Source: Naganishia liquefaciens
Lineage: Eukaryota; Basidiomycota; Tremellomycetes; Filobasidiales; Filobasidiaceae
Direction: 5' to 3'
DNA length: 64,000 nucleotides
Assembly: GCA_013423385.1 (NCBI GenBank)
Contig: BLZA01000032.1
Location: forward strand, 682,001 to 746,000
Position numbers and translations under genes: made by a program. Position 1 is the first letter of the stretch. Each line of letters begins with the position of its first letter. Under the pieces are notes generated by a model that saw nothing but the letters and a program-made list of their open reading frames with translations, had not been told where the DNA came from and made no database searches. This document shows positions 23,644 to 34,276 of this stretch, piece after piece.

Positions 23644-24383
23644 AGTTGATGTTTAGTTTCAAATGTTTTATATATCACCAGCAAAAAAGAGCGCTTTTTT
23701 GCATTGTTTCTCCCACATGCCTGACAGCTCTGATCGCGTTCACCTGTGTCTCGCTGATCTTGACATCCCGCCATTAGATGCTATAGCGGGGAAAGGCAGC
23801 GGACTTGCTCATATCCGCGCTGAGACGTTAGAAGAGCTGTGCAACGATCGTGACTGCTGAAAATACCGCAAGGCAGTTAGAAAACCGCTCCTCTGACGCT
23901 TCCGCTTGAATACGATTGGAATACGATTGAAGCTTTGTCCACCTGCACTGACCACTAGAATAGGTGTAATAATGCCGCCGCCCCAGCTCCCTTCATGGAA
24001 GCGTTTGCGGGTCGGGCTCCAGAAGTCTAACTTGGAGGTCATCATGCGTTGCCAAGCCCCTAATGTTTGATGGGAACTATTATCGCCAGCCAACTCAGAA
24101 TGTCATTGTCCCTGAGTTTCAGACTGAAAAAGGGGATGCTCTCGACCGGGACTGTTCGCTTTCATTGCTCTGATCGTGTCAAAGAGTTGACAACTCGCTT
24201 ACTTCACATCGCCAAGTCACCATTCGCATCCGACAACAAATACATGAATCCAAGGAGCATGATGCAGCGGTCTTGGTCGGGGTCGGAAGAGTCTTGTTGA
24301 AGCAAAAGGAGCAAGTCCACATCTCATACCTCGGATCATAAGCTTTCCAGGGTCCCCGAATGGAAAAAAGAAGTACTCCTACT
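23644..24383. other. Spacer between tRNA-Arg copies 2 and 3
   Basis: This is about 740 bases. I see no gene, no repeat shared with the other spacer, and no RNA structure that I can support. Confidence 0.5.
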
Positions 24384-24482
24384 AGATCCCTGCCGGATTC
24401 GAACCGACGACCGACAGATGTCCATATGTTGGCTTGAAACCAGACGTCGAAGTCTGCTATGCTACCACTGCACCAAGGGACC
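24384..24482 (-). tRNA. tRNA-Arg(UCG) with intron, copy 3 of 3
   Basis: The mature sequence matches copies 1 and 2. The intron has several changes (plus strand CATATGTTGGCTTG against CATTTGTTGGTTGG). The 3' flank (AGTACTTCTTTTTT) differs slightly but keeps a strong T-run. The 5' flank keeps ACATCAAC. Spacing to copy 2 is about 840 bases start to start. Confidence 0.82.
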
Positions 24483-25235
24483 GGTTGATGTTTGGTTTCG
24501 GCGTTTGCGTTCATGTCGCTTTTCAAATGCAGCTGATTGGGTTGCGATCTTCTTTCCACGTCTGCGTCTCCACATGAGAGCCCTCTCTGTGATCGTATGC
24601 AATCCCGGTTAGGCGTCGCAAAGTAGGCAAGGGTAATCTCGAGCGGGTTTAAGCGTTGTTGATGGATGGAGGTCCCCGGCGGCCGGATCGTGGCTTAGTC
24701 AGTAGGTTGGCAGGCTTAGGCTCTCCCATCCCTTGCGGGGATAGAGAGGGGTTGCCACTCAGTTGTAGCCAGACAGGCTCTGTAGCTCAAGCCATCCCAT
24801 TGCCAGCTGTCTCAGCTCTTCGTTTCTCTCTTCCTATACAGCGTTTCAGGCTAAGGCGCAAAAGCGGATCTCAATCCTTGATCCTATCCGTTTGTCTTCA
24901 GCTTGACACGGCTAAGGGGCTCAGAGGTCTGAGGGCCGAGGGTCTCTTGTGCGGTATATGATGAGTCGTTAAAGAACTGTGGACGTCGCTGAGGGAGGGA
25001 TTACACCACGATACACCGCGTTGGCCGAGAACCATGAGGAGAAGTCGACATGTACAGGAGAACAATGCATTCGTGCCGTTCTGGTTTGATGGCGAGTGAG
25101 ACATGGTTGATGCGAGGTGGTCAATCTCTTCTTTTTCCGCCAAAGACAACGCAGCTGAAAAGGCGAATTCTCTGATGATCGCTCTTCCGATGTCTTGACA
25201 TCGCTCGTTACTTTTTTGCCTCGATATCTATCAGC
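24483..25235. other. Region upstream of the glycosyltransferase-like gene
   Basis: This is the likely promoter and leader of the gene at 25236. A 101-codon ORF at 24656-24961 has no family feature and I do not accept it as a gene. Confidence 0.5.
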
Positions 25236-27014
25236 ATGACGCCTGCGCCTTCCCGCCTTGGTCGTCACTTTCGCCATATCCTTCTTGGGTGCGCGCTGAC
25301 GGCCATTCTCCTCGTATCGTATTCACACGACTTTGGAGGCGCGCCTTTGATCAACGAGATAGGACTCGAAGCCTTCCTTGAGCAACAACAGACATTGCTT
25401 GATGCCGCGGGAACCATCAAGCATCAGCCGTACACTGTCCCCGCGCAATTCGGCCCAGGAACGCGTGCAGCAATGTCATCGAAGCTCTTTCCGGAGCTCG
25501 TCCTCGGTCACGTATTCCATCCTCTTCCTCTCAACAAATCCGCCCTAGTTACACGCCCAGGGGATCCACCAGCAGTGAAGATGAATGGCGAGGCCTTCAA
25601 TCCCGCGATCATGAAAATGCCATGTGGCGTAAAGGAGGGATGGGAATACATCGTTGTGGCGCGAGGACCGAGGGTGGAGAGGCGGGATATATGGGTGCCC
25701 GAGGCCGAGAGGTATGCCGAGGAGCATGGTCTCGTCGCGTGAGTCTTTCCAAGGTTCTGTGGGTCTATAACAGGCGAGTTGCTAAAGTCCCCGTCGGCAT
25801 AATTTCAGGTTTCCTGCGGCATTGACGAATAACGGATTCATACCCTCCGGCGCCTCGCCTCCCCGATTCTTGGCCATCACGACATCGCGGAACAATACTT
25901 CTTGTGGACACTGGACGTTCCCCTTTGGCCCGGAGGATCCGCGGCTGTATTGGACGGATGATCATCGACCGGCAATGAGCATGAGCATGAACGCTGGGGA
26001 TAGGTCACGGTGCCGCAGCGTTGGATATGTGGAAGACCTGAGGGATGTGTGGGAAGAGCTGGGGGATGCGATGAGCGGGATGGATGAGGATGTGGCGAAG
26101 CGTTGGGAGCGAAAGGAAAGTGGAGAATGGCAAGGCGTGAAAGAACTGCGTCATCAGTTCATGCCGAACATGTGAGTCCTTGTGTTTCGCATGGCGCGTT
26201 ATGCAAACAACTCCTGATGATGGGGTGGCCGCAGTGAGAAAAATTGGATGGGCTTCTTTCCTGGCTCAAGCCAAGACGCGCATCAAACGGTCCCGACATT
26301 CCATCACTCGCTCGTCCCGGCGCGCATCCTCCATCGGCCAACGCACGCGACAATACATGCCGAAGACGCGTCGATCCTTTTCTACACTCTGGTAGAGCCT
26401 CGCCACTCTCGCGTCTCGTGTGTTGCAGAAAAGCTACGTACAGATGTACCGAACCCGGGGCATATTCACCATGCGACGCCTCTGTACCGGCTCACCCTCT
26501 GCGCTCGAGGGGCTCGGCGGTGTGTGCCTGATGCGGAAAATACCGTCATGATTGGTGTCGGGCAGGTCAAAGTGGTGCATCCCATGGGACAGCGGTATCA
26601 GCGGTGAGTCTAGGTCAGCGTTGGATAGAACAAGTTAGTAGACTAAGGATACATTGTCTAGATTCTTCGTGCTCTGGAATGTCACAGAGCCGTTCGAGTA
26701 CCTCGCAGTTGGACCGCTCTTCCGGTGGCGTGCGTCTCTCGCCTCGGCACCGCGTTCAGCCCGCTCACTGACCTCTGCTGATAGACGACACGCCCGATGC
26801 CGACATCGTCTACGCCATGTCCCTTGTCTTCGTACCAGCGCCGGATCCCAACCCTTACATCGCTGGCATCAGACACAAACGGGAAAGAACGTACGGGCCG
26901 ACGCACGGGTTCATCGATGACGAGGTGTTTGTCACCTTGGGTCTGAGGGACAACGAGATGGCGACAGTGAAGCTGTCGGCGGCGGAGATGCTGTATGGAA
27001 TGAGCGTTTGTTAG
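25236..27014 (+). CDS. Type II membrane protein, beta-mannosyltransferase-like
   Basis: The protein of about 500 residues starts with a short cytosolic basic part and one hydrophobic segment (residues ~14-30, HILLGCALTAILLVSY), as in Golgi glycosyltransferases. The lumenal part has GHWTFPFGPEDPRLYW, a PNIEKNWMGFF motif, TVMIGVGQVK and a C-terminal HGFIDDEVFVTLGLRD. The DPR, EKNW and hG-DDEV-GLRD motifs are like those I associate with fungal beta-1,2-mannosyltransferases (GT91) and related propeller proteins; no search was possible. Five exons join in phase: LVA/FPAALTN (GTGAGTC donor), PN/IEKNW, QR/FFVLW and RW/HDTPDAD. The likely role is to extend mannose chains on glycoproteins or cell-surface glycans; that is inference from family and topology. 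Confidence 0.6.
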
Positions 27015-28772
27015 CTACTGGAGATGCTGGTGTTTCGCTGACATACTACGAGACATGGGTCATAGAAGCGCTGTCGGAGACGAAACGTACATGGGATCCA
27101 TAGCGAACACTTAATGGCATCATCACGACAATTTAGCAAGATGCCCATTTTCGACTCAAAATCCCGTCAGAGATGAGATTCAACGTGCCGCTTCAGAGCC
27201 GAGCTCAAGACTGACTATGGATGAGTGAAGGGCATTTCAGTGGGTCTGCAACGTCCCTTGGCACCAATGTTTCGTAAAGGAAGATACCCTCTATCTGAAA
27301 CGGGATCCCATACGTTATAGCACAGCACTATGACGAGATTGCGGGAGTTAAAGGAGTACGCCGAACGCCTGAGTCTCCCATGCGAGCAATGTACGAAGTA
27401 TATCAGCAGCTCTGGTGGTGAGATCACCAAAGCTGGAGACTGGAAGCATGTACCCTCGTCTCGGTTGAACAGCACCGTGACAGTCCACTCATAGTCTGCC
27501 TACCGCCAGCACATAGCCAAGTAGACGATTTGCCGCACCGATCGATACGATGTCGTACTTGGCTACAAAAAAGGTTCAAACTGGGTCTCGCGCAAGTTCC
27601 CCGACAGAGTCTTTTCGGCCTGGACGGCGAGGGGGACCGCGTCTTGAGCGATGCATGGAGAAGGTGACGTTGCCATCGACCAAGACTCGTCCAATCGGAG
27701 ACCGAGTCAAGAGGAAGAATGGTACCAGCCTGACATTCCAGGAGTATGTGGCCGCCATCGCCGCTCTGGGCAGAAATCAGCCGACGCATGCTTGCGAGAG
27801 ATGCAGCGCAAGCCCGTGAAGATGCATTCTCGCGGACAAGTAGATCATCATTGCCCAGCAACCCGTCAGAGGCCGAGCAATCATTGGCTAGCGGCCTTGG
27901 CTACGGTGAGCGACCGAGGCTGTCCCGGCCAAAGTCTCGACTGACCCTTTGTTTACAGATGATACCGCCTGGACGACACCGTCTTCCGCAAATCACCGCA
28001 AGGATTCGGAGTGGGATGAGATCTCGGATCTCATAGACAAAATTCGACTGGAGGTGAACAGTCAGTCACAGCATCGAGCGATGCATTGGCTCGGGCTAAT
28101 TCCGCATCCACAGGCTATCCCGGGACGCTGAACGATGAGCGTTCGAAAGCAAGTGCGACCTTGTCCTGTTGAAGCTCCATACAGCCATATATCATGAGCT
28201 GCAGCGACGAGCGATCGATCCGCGTCTTACGCAAAGCCAAACCCATCGCTCCGATAGCGGATTTAGTGATCGAGTCACGTCTCATACACGCTAGTCTTGC
28301 GAGTTTCCCCTCCTCCCCCCATCGATCGTGGTTAAAGAGCCCAGTAGACTAAAACACCAACAATCCACACGAATTTTCAACGACGGCCACATGGGACTTG
28401 ATCCATGGAAAGCGGGACGTCGTTTGATCCCTTTCATCGCGAGGCTTCTTGGGGTTGCCCCTGTCCCCAAGCGTCGGTTTCACAAAGTCTAGCAGGATGC
28501 CCTGCGGACGATCCTATCTGAGCAGGGTCAGGGCATCCGACTCTCTCTCTCTCTCTCTCTTGAAGCCGCAAGTTCCTCTCGAGTAGAATAGGATGAAAAG
28601 CCGTGTGTCACCGGGTCGCACGTTTGCCCGCCGCAGGAAAGCTCGAGACCTTTCCCCATCCTCCTCACGCATCGCTGCCCCGCGTACCCCGATCCGTGCC
28701 GTTAAAATGTTCTCCATGATCATTCCAGCTTCTTACAACCCTCCCCCACTATCGCACGAGTCTCCCCCCGGC
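27015..28772. other. Long stretch with one possible spliced ORF
   Basis: Most of this 1.76 kb shows no gene. One good intron can be seen at about 27915-27958 on the plus strand (CTACG|GTGAGCG, CTGACC branch-like site, TTTACAG). It joins an exon encoding REDAFSRTSRSSLPS and SLASGLGY to one encoding DDTAWTTPSS and WDEISDLIDKIRLEVN, ending at 28131. No start or upstream exon can be fixed, though a frame near 27660-27820 has QEYVAAIAALG and a CERC motif. This may be the remains of a gene or a poorly expressed one. Confidence 0.3.
28541..28560. repeat. (CT)10 microsatellite
   Basis: Ten CT units in a row in a gene-free stretch 212 bases beyond the stop of the small membrane protein gene. Confidence 0.9.
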
Positions 28773-29655
28773 TCATTCCTTCCTGACGCCGATCTCTGCG
28801 GCATGCGGCGACCACTACCGGGAACGACAAGAGAGGTTCACACATCAGCTTTCCCGCGCGTCTTTGGCCGACCTTGAGGTGAGGGGAACAGGGGAACGTA
28901 CCATCGCCGACGGAATCTCCTTTGTCGGTCGTGCGTGTCGGATCTGGCCGGGGGTGTCCATCGTCAGCCACGACAAGCGCCGGGGGAGGGGGAGGGGGGG
29001 GAGGGGGGAAACGTACCTCGTTCCGAGCAGAGATCTTCCATACGCCGGCGGTGGCGACGATGATGCCGGTGATACAGACAAAGGTGTTGGTGCGCCAGTT
29101 GGCAGGGCGGGACCACCAGCCGCCTGTGTGGGAGCGGGGGGGGAGGAGGGGTTAGCGTTCCCCGGAGCGAGTGTGCGGATGCGGAGGGAGTATCGAGGAT
29201 TTGGTGTTTGGGCGGCCGGTGACGTGGTGGAGCGCCGGTGTTTACCGTTTGGGGCCGTTTTTTGAACAATCGCTTGTCTGCGCGCGTGTGACGAACGAAC
29301 GAACGAACGAACGAACGAACGACGGCGAGGACGAACGACGCGCGCGGACGAATCAACGTTGGCATCCATAAATCCCAAGAGCGCGCCCGAATTCGTGGGG
29401 TGCAAGTGGGATTCCCCCGCTTTCCGTTTACACGTTTGTCTGTTCCCCCATCTTGCTGCGCATCTCTTCTCGATCTCGTACGAGCTTCTGCACCCCTCCA
29501 CATCCCCCCCCCCCACGGAAAAGACACGGCGAGGAAAACCAAAAAGAGCGGGAACGTACCTGCTGGTGACCATACTTCTTTCGGATAAGGATACTGTCCG
29601 CCGCCGCCCTGTTGGTGTTGTTTCGATCGGGTGTGTCGTCGTACGGTTGTCCCAT
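28773..29655 (-). CDS. Small single-pass membrane protein, likely mitochondrial
   Basis: No single long ORF shows it, but spliced exons do. Exon 1 (29655-29560) encodes MGQPYDDTPDRNNTN and DSILIRKKYGHQQ. An exon at 29123-29017 encodes GGWWSRPANW, then a membrane segment (TFVCITGIIVATAGVWKI) and SARNE. The exon 28943-28902 encodes IRHARPTKEIPSAM. The last exon, 28814-28773, encodes WSPHAAEIGVRKE and the stop. Donors are GTACGT throughout, acceptors CAG/TAG. Exon 1 ends in phase 0 but the GGWW exon needs two bases from a preceding codon, so a small exon in the long first intron is probably unresolved. The pattern of short N-terminal part, GWW/NW, one TM and IPS-x-x-W resembles small conserved inner-membrane proteins of fungi; location and role are inference. 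Confidence 0.55.
29291..29322. repeat. (ACGA)8 microsatellite
   Basis: Eight units of a 4-base repeat in the long first intron of the small membrane protein gene. It is absent from coding sequence in the model given. Confidence 0.9.
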
Positions 29656-30377
29656 AGATGGGTTGAGGGATGCGATCGGGAGCGACGACGAAGAGGAGGA
29701 GGAGGAGAGGAGGTCGTCGTGCAAGGGGATCCAAAGGCGAGTTGACAAAGAGGAATCAAACGGGAAAAAAAGGGGGAAAAAACGCATCATGAAATCCCGT
29801 CAGCGTGTGCGAGTTTCCGGCGCAGGGAGTGCTTAGACGGATTCCCCGGGGCGTACCATTATTGTGAATGCTCTCTCTGTGTGTGTGTGTGATGACGAGC
29901 GGTATGACTTTTGGACGGACGATGATCACGGGGAAGCGATGAATACCGCAGGGCGGATGCGCGGGTCGCTCGGTCGGGCGCACCGAGGCCCCGTGGTCAC
30001 GTGATTGGCGAGGCAGCGGGAGGGGAGGGGACAAGGGGGAGGGGGGGGCAGGTGTCGAGGGCAAGGTGGTCGAGGGGAGATGTCCTGTTGGATGGATGCA
30101 ACGAGTGTTCGGGGCATGGGCGCAAAGGGGTAGACGGATAAAGGGGAATGTTGTGCTTTTCATATCTGATCCGTTGTAACACCGAATGTCGGCCACTTGG
30201 TCGACTGTGGAGCGGAGAGGACAGACGGTCGTGCGTGCGGATCTACAACATCTGCACGTCATGTGTCCGTTTGTGTGTGCCTTGTGCTCTCGATCCGGAC
30301 GATGCGTGATAAACCCTCTCCTGACCGCTGTGACATTGCTGGGGATGCGTCGTCACGTGACAGCAACCACCGACGTC
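29656..30377. other. Divergent promoter region
   Basis: This lies between the minus-strand small membrane protein gene and the plus-strand gene at 30378. It is G-rich with G-runs and a short GT run at 29879-29891. An ATG at 30186 begins a frame that runs into the next gene, but its part before 30378 looks like 5' leader. Confidence 0.45.
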
Positions 30378-31136
30378 ATGGACGCTCATCCGTCGAATGC
30401 GTTGCCGAAATCTAGGCAACGCAGGGCACGGAGAGCAGACGACCGAGCCCGACAAGTAACGAAACACGAGATGGAAAACGTCCCGCCCGAGGAGCCACCA
30501 CACGATGACGACGACGACCCCAACGACGACGACGACGACGGGGAAATGACATACGAGGAACAACGACTCGCGACGATTCGGTACGTTTCCCCCCCGGGAG
30601 GTGGCTTCCCTTTTCGCTCGACGGCCTCCTCGCTGACCACGCCCCAGATAGCGCCAATGAACAGCTCTTGAAAGAACTAGGCCTCGTCACCGCGCCGTCC
30701 ATCCCACGTCCCCCATCCGCCGTCGCACGCTCAGGCGGCGGCGGCGGCGGCGGCGGCACCGCGAAACGCACCGTTCCGAAACGCAGCAGGCCAGCCACGA
30801 CGACGGCAACGCACGCCGCCGGACCCATCCGCAAGAGCGCACGCCTATCGGCCGTCCAGGCCCGAGAAGACCGGAAATCGAGGCCCCGTGCGGCGCGGAA
30901 TCCGAGTAGTTTGACGAGTCTGAGTGGGGCCGCCGGGTCCGGGTCTGAATTCAGTTCGGGGGATGAGGGGCCGTCGGGCGAGAGGGCCGGGGGAGGACGG
31001 CAAGCGGTGACTTTACCGCCTGGCGAAAGGCTGCGGATTCCCGTGCAGAGTGTTCAGTATGCGGCCGTGTCCGAGGGCGAGGAGGGGCAAGGGGAGGATT
31101 ATTCCGTCGTGCAGCCGCTGCCGACGCGGCAAGGCG

Positions 31137-31168
<32 letters not shown>

Positions 31169-31913
31169 GGCAGCGGCGCGGGAAGACTCATCTTCAAGGG
31201 TCCGTTCGAGGGCGTGTTTGTCCCGAATCTTACCCCGGAAGAGGTCCTTCGTGGGGGAGCGTTTGGCGGCAACTATTATGCGTGAGTGAGGCGGCGTCCT
31301 ATTTCGTTTTCCGCTGACTATTGGACGCGCGTCAAAGGGATACGTATTCGAGCGTGCTCAAGCGATCGTTGAACGGTCAAGAAGACGTCGCGGCTTTACC
31401 CTCCGAATGGACCCGTGAAGACCCGTCCGACGCAGACGCCAACCGTCCCCCCTTCCGGATCTCGACCCACTTGACAGCACCAGAGCGGGACCCCGCTGTG
31501 AACCGATACGGCGTGGCCGCGGGTCAGGGCCTGAAAGAGTGGGAAAAGAGCGGGTGGATATGGCAAGGGGATCCGCGCGGGTGGATGCAGTGGTACGTCA
31601 GGTTCTATCAGGGCCGGCGGTGCGAGGATGATGAGCGACAGGTGCAGAGATGTGAGTCCCTTGCGCGGCGCCAAGGGTTTGCGTGGCTGAAGATGCGAGC
31701 ACAGGGCTGAATCTGGCGGGACCGACCGGCCGATTCTCGCGCATGCTCATGAAAAAAATCGCCCAGCATCCCGGGTCGGGCGGGGCCGTGGTGGATAATA
31801 CGGCGGTCGAGGATGAGAATGTGGGCAGGGTGTTGCGGCAGGTGTGTTGGCAGTGGGGGCTCGTGATGGATCGGGAGGAATGGCGCAGGAGGATTGAGGG
31901 CGCAGGGTTGTAG
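30378..31913 (+). CDS. Conserved fungal protein of unknown function
   Basis: Four exons join in frame. Exon 1 is rich in basic residues, then DDDDDPNDDDDDGEMTYEEQ, ending LATIR; an intron (30581 to about 30653) leads to ANEQLLKELGL. The middle is low-complexity: a Gly run, Ala/Arg-rich stretches (IRKSARLSAVQ, KSRPRAARNPSS) and a repeated GNGNGN tract from GGCAAC repeats near 31135. Later exons hold FKGPFEGVFVPNLTPEEVL, GNYYADTYSSVLKRSL, then WIWQGDPRGWMQWYVRFYQG, GRRCEDDERQVQRW and RFSRMLMKKI. The GW-x-QWY-x-RF-x-x-GRR block with a DDERQ helix is a pattern I associate with a conserved family of fungi and plants without assigned role. The basic, acidic and Gly tracts suggest a nuclear protein. 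Confidence 0.75.
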
Positions 31914-32167
31914 GGGGTGGGCGGGGGGGGGGAAGGCGTCGTGGCCGTCTCGGCGGTGCACTTGGGCATTCCCGTACTACATAGATGACGGACGACCGGC
32001 GGCACGGGATTCCCTTTTAAGACGACCAACTAAAGGTTGAGGTTGTGCGTCATGACTTGTGATATGTGCCCTTCAACGTAGACAGATACAACGTATATAC
32101 ATAATGCTACATTTCAAACCACCTGGGTATATGCACAATGCTAATTCAAATTACCTAGGACATCCCG

Positions 32168-34276
32168 TCAGACTAGAATCGACCTTTTGCTCGCACCAAG
32201 ACTCACATAGAAGAAATCCGGGTTCTCCCGATCCGTCAAGTCGTCAAACGAGTCCTGGTTCAAGTCATTGACGTCCTTGCCCTCGGCGAGTAGCGCCAGC
32301 TTGAGCTCCTCCTTGTACGCTCGCGCTTCTTCAAGAGACATGACACTCGTATCCTTGACTTGCGCCGGGCGTCCAAGGGCGACTCGTCGGCGCTCTTGTC
32401 GTCGATTCAGTGCCTTGAGGTGGAAGCCCATGGAAAGCGCAAGAATGCAGAGGAGACACCAGCAGGCAATGTCGACGTAAAGACCTGCGAGAGAGGTCAG
32501 CTCGGCCTTGCTGGGTTTGACCTGGAGAGTGCTTACCGGTGCTGTATCGCGGGTACTCTCGGGCGAGGTATACCTGCGGGCCGATAATGTTGCCGACGCA
32601 TTGAAAGACAAACGCCAGGGACATGGTGACGACCTTCTTGGTGTGGCCCGCGGCGTTCAAGTTGGCCCAGCTGGAAAAGGGTCAGGTCGTTTTCTATACT
32701 TTTTCGCGGGCGTACTCACGAATACATCAACGGCTGAAGTACACCGAGAACCAAGGCGACATAATAGCAGCCCAACAGCGACTTTGGCTGGCTCCTAGGC
32801 ACCATCAACAGGCCGACGGCGCCTCCGATGGGGAACAGGGTCATCACGGCGACGACCGGGAACCGCATTTTGATCTTGTTGGTGACCCAGATGCAGAAGA
32901 CCAAGCAGATGATTTGAATACAGCCTGTCGGCATCTGCATGAGCACGCTGGAGAGAGAGAGAGAGAGAGGTAAGCCAGAGTCTGCTGCAAGACACCTTCC
33001 ACCCACCTTTCGAACGCTGAAAAGCCGAAGCCTTTGGTGATGATACCACCGAATGCACTGAGACCACCAGAAGGAATGGAGCACATCATGTACATGAGCG
33101 CCCACTGTACAGCTATCAGCACTGCACGTGGCGCCATGGGAAAAACTCACACCCCAGGTCCTAGGTTCGCTCAAGCATTCCCGGACTTGATACCACTTCC
33201 ACGTAGAGTTCTTCGTACCCGTGTTGTTCTCCCGCAGTCGCTCGATGGCAATAGCACGGTCGTTGCCGTGTCGCAGAAACTTGGCCGTCGCGGGATGATT
33301 CGGCAGCAGCCACATGACGATCGGGACCGAGGCGACTCCCAAAAGACCCTGGAGGGAGGGTTAGATTCGTTCCGGATCCCAGGTCGGCACACGTACTAGG
33401 CAGATGAAGATGGCCTGGTATGCGTAAATTGACCCCGACTTGGCTGCATGGCCAACGCCATACGCCAGCAAGGGACCAATAATGGCGGCACACGAATTGG
33501 CGATTTGCCATGCGATCAGTCGGTAACTCTGACGGGTGCTGCGTGAGATTTTGCCTCTACGGAAGCCGCCCGCACTACTCACCTGCTCTCGTCGACGCCA
33601 CCACATTTGCGTGATCGCAACGAAACTGGCCGCGATGGTCGATTCAAACATTCCAAGGAGGAATCGACAGATCATCAGACCGGTAAAATTATGGGCGGCG
33701 GCTCCGACGGCCGTGCACGCACTCCCTGCAAGCCCCGACTCAGCTCTATTTCTTTGGCAGTATCGGGCAGACTTACAGCCAAACAAGTTGAACAAAACCC
33801 ACCACTTGACGGGGAACTTTACCAGTGCAAAAGAACTAAGCGGCTGGAAGGCGAGTTGCGCAATGTAGACGATGGACGTCAGCCAGCTGTACTGCTGGCC
33901 TTTCAAGTTGGTTGCCTCTCCTGCAGAGTAGCAATTCAGCCAACCTCCACGACTCGATGCAGGAACACGTACGAAGATCAAAAACCGCGGCATACGAGAC
34001 TGACGACTTGTCAAGTTGCTGCACCCAGTACACGAGACAAAGCACCGGCAATATCCATGTATCAATCTTCCTCAGCACGGCCTTGTCCTCGGCCAATGTA
34101 TACTCGACCTTTCCGGCGTTGGCCATGACTTGCGCGGCTTCATCCATGTTCCCCACTTTCCCATGCAGAGCGGCCGGTTGCTTCTCCAGCGTTTCATCAA
34201 AGGAGAGGACGTGCTCGAGGTGGGATGCCGCGGGTTTCTCCTTTTCATCTTGAGGCGTGTATGGTGGTACAGACAT
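32168..34276 (-). CDS. MFS transporter, anion:cation symporter (Dal5-like) family
   Basis: The family imports organic anions such as allantoate, pantothenate, nicotinate or biotin precursors. The protein of about 500 residues starts MSVPPYTPQDEKEK and has an acidic N-terminal tail. The first membrane segment holds KIDTWILPVLCLVYWVQQLDKSS cut here as KIDTWILPVLCLVYW and QQLDKSSVSYA, typical of this subfamily. Further segments include QYSWLTSIVYIAQLAFQPL, FTGLMICRFLLGMFE, SYRLIAWQIANSCA, GFSAFESVLMQMPTG and FPIGGAVGLLMVP. The C-terminal tail is soluble (EEARAYKEEL, FDDLTDRENPDFFYVSLG). About ten introns split it. The intron at 32948-33006 uses a (CT)n microsatellite as pyrimidine tract. The substrate cannot be told from sequence. 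Confidence 0.9.
32951..32970. repeat. (GA)n microsatellite at a splice acceptor
   Basis: About ten GA units on the plus strand. On the minus strand they read CTCTCT...CCAG and directly precede the acceptor of an MFS transporter intron. Confidence 0.85.

Noticed and set aside
22655-24482. Repeated units that might be a CRISPR-like array
   Set aside because: The repeats are complete tRNA genes with Pol III terminators, about 850 bases apart, with no regular short spacers.
22498-24559. ORFs of 96-188 codons across the tRNA-Arg copies
   Set aside because: They share protein segments only because they translate the tRNA genes. The repeats are RNA genes, not protein domains.
28845-29790. Overlapping Arg/Pro-rich minus-strand ORFs of 256 and 304 codons
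   Set aside because: They run through an intron with simple repeats (ACGA, poly-C) and G-rich sequence, and the protein-like, spliced reading of the small membrane protein explains the conserved part better.
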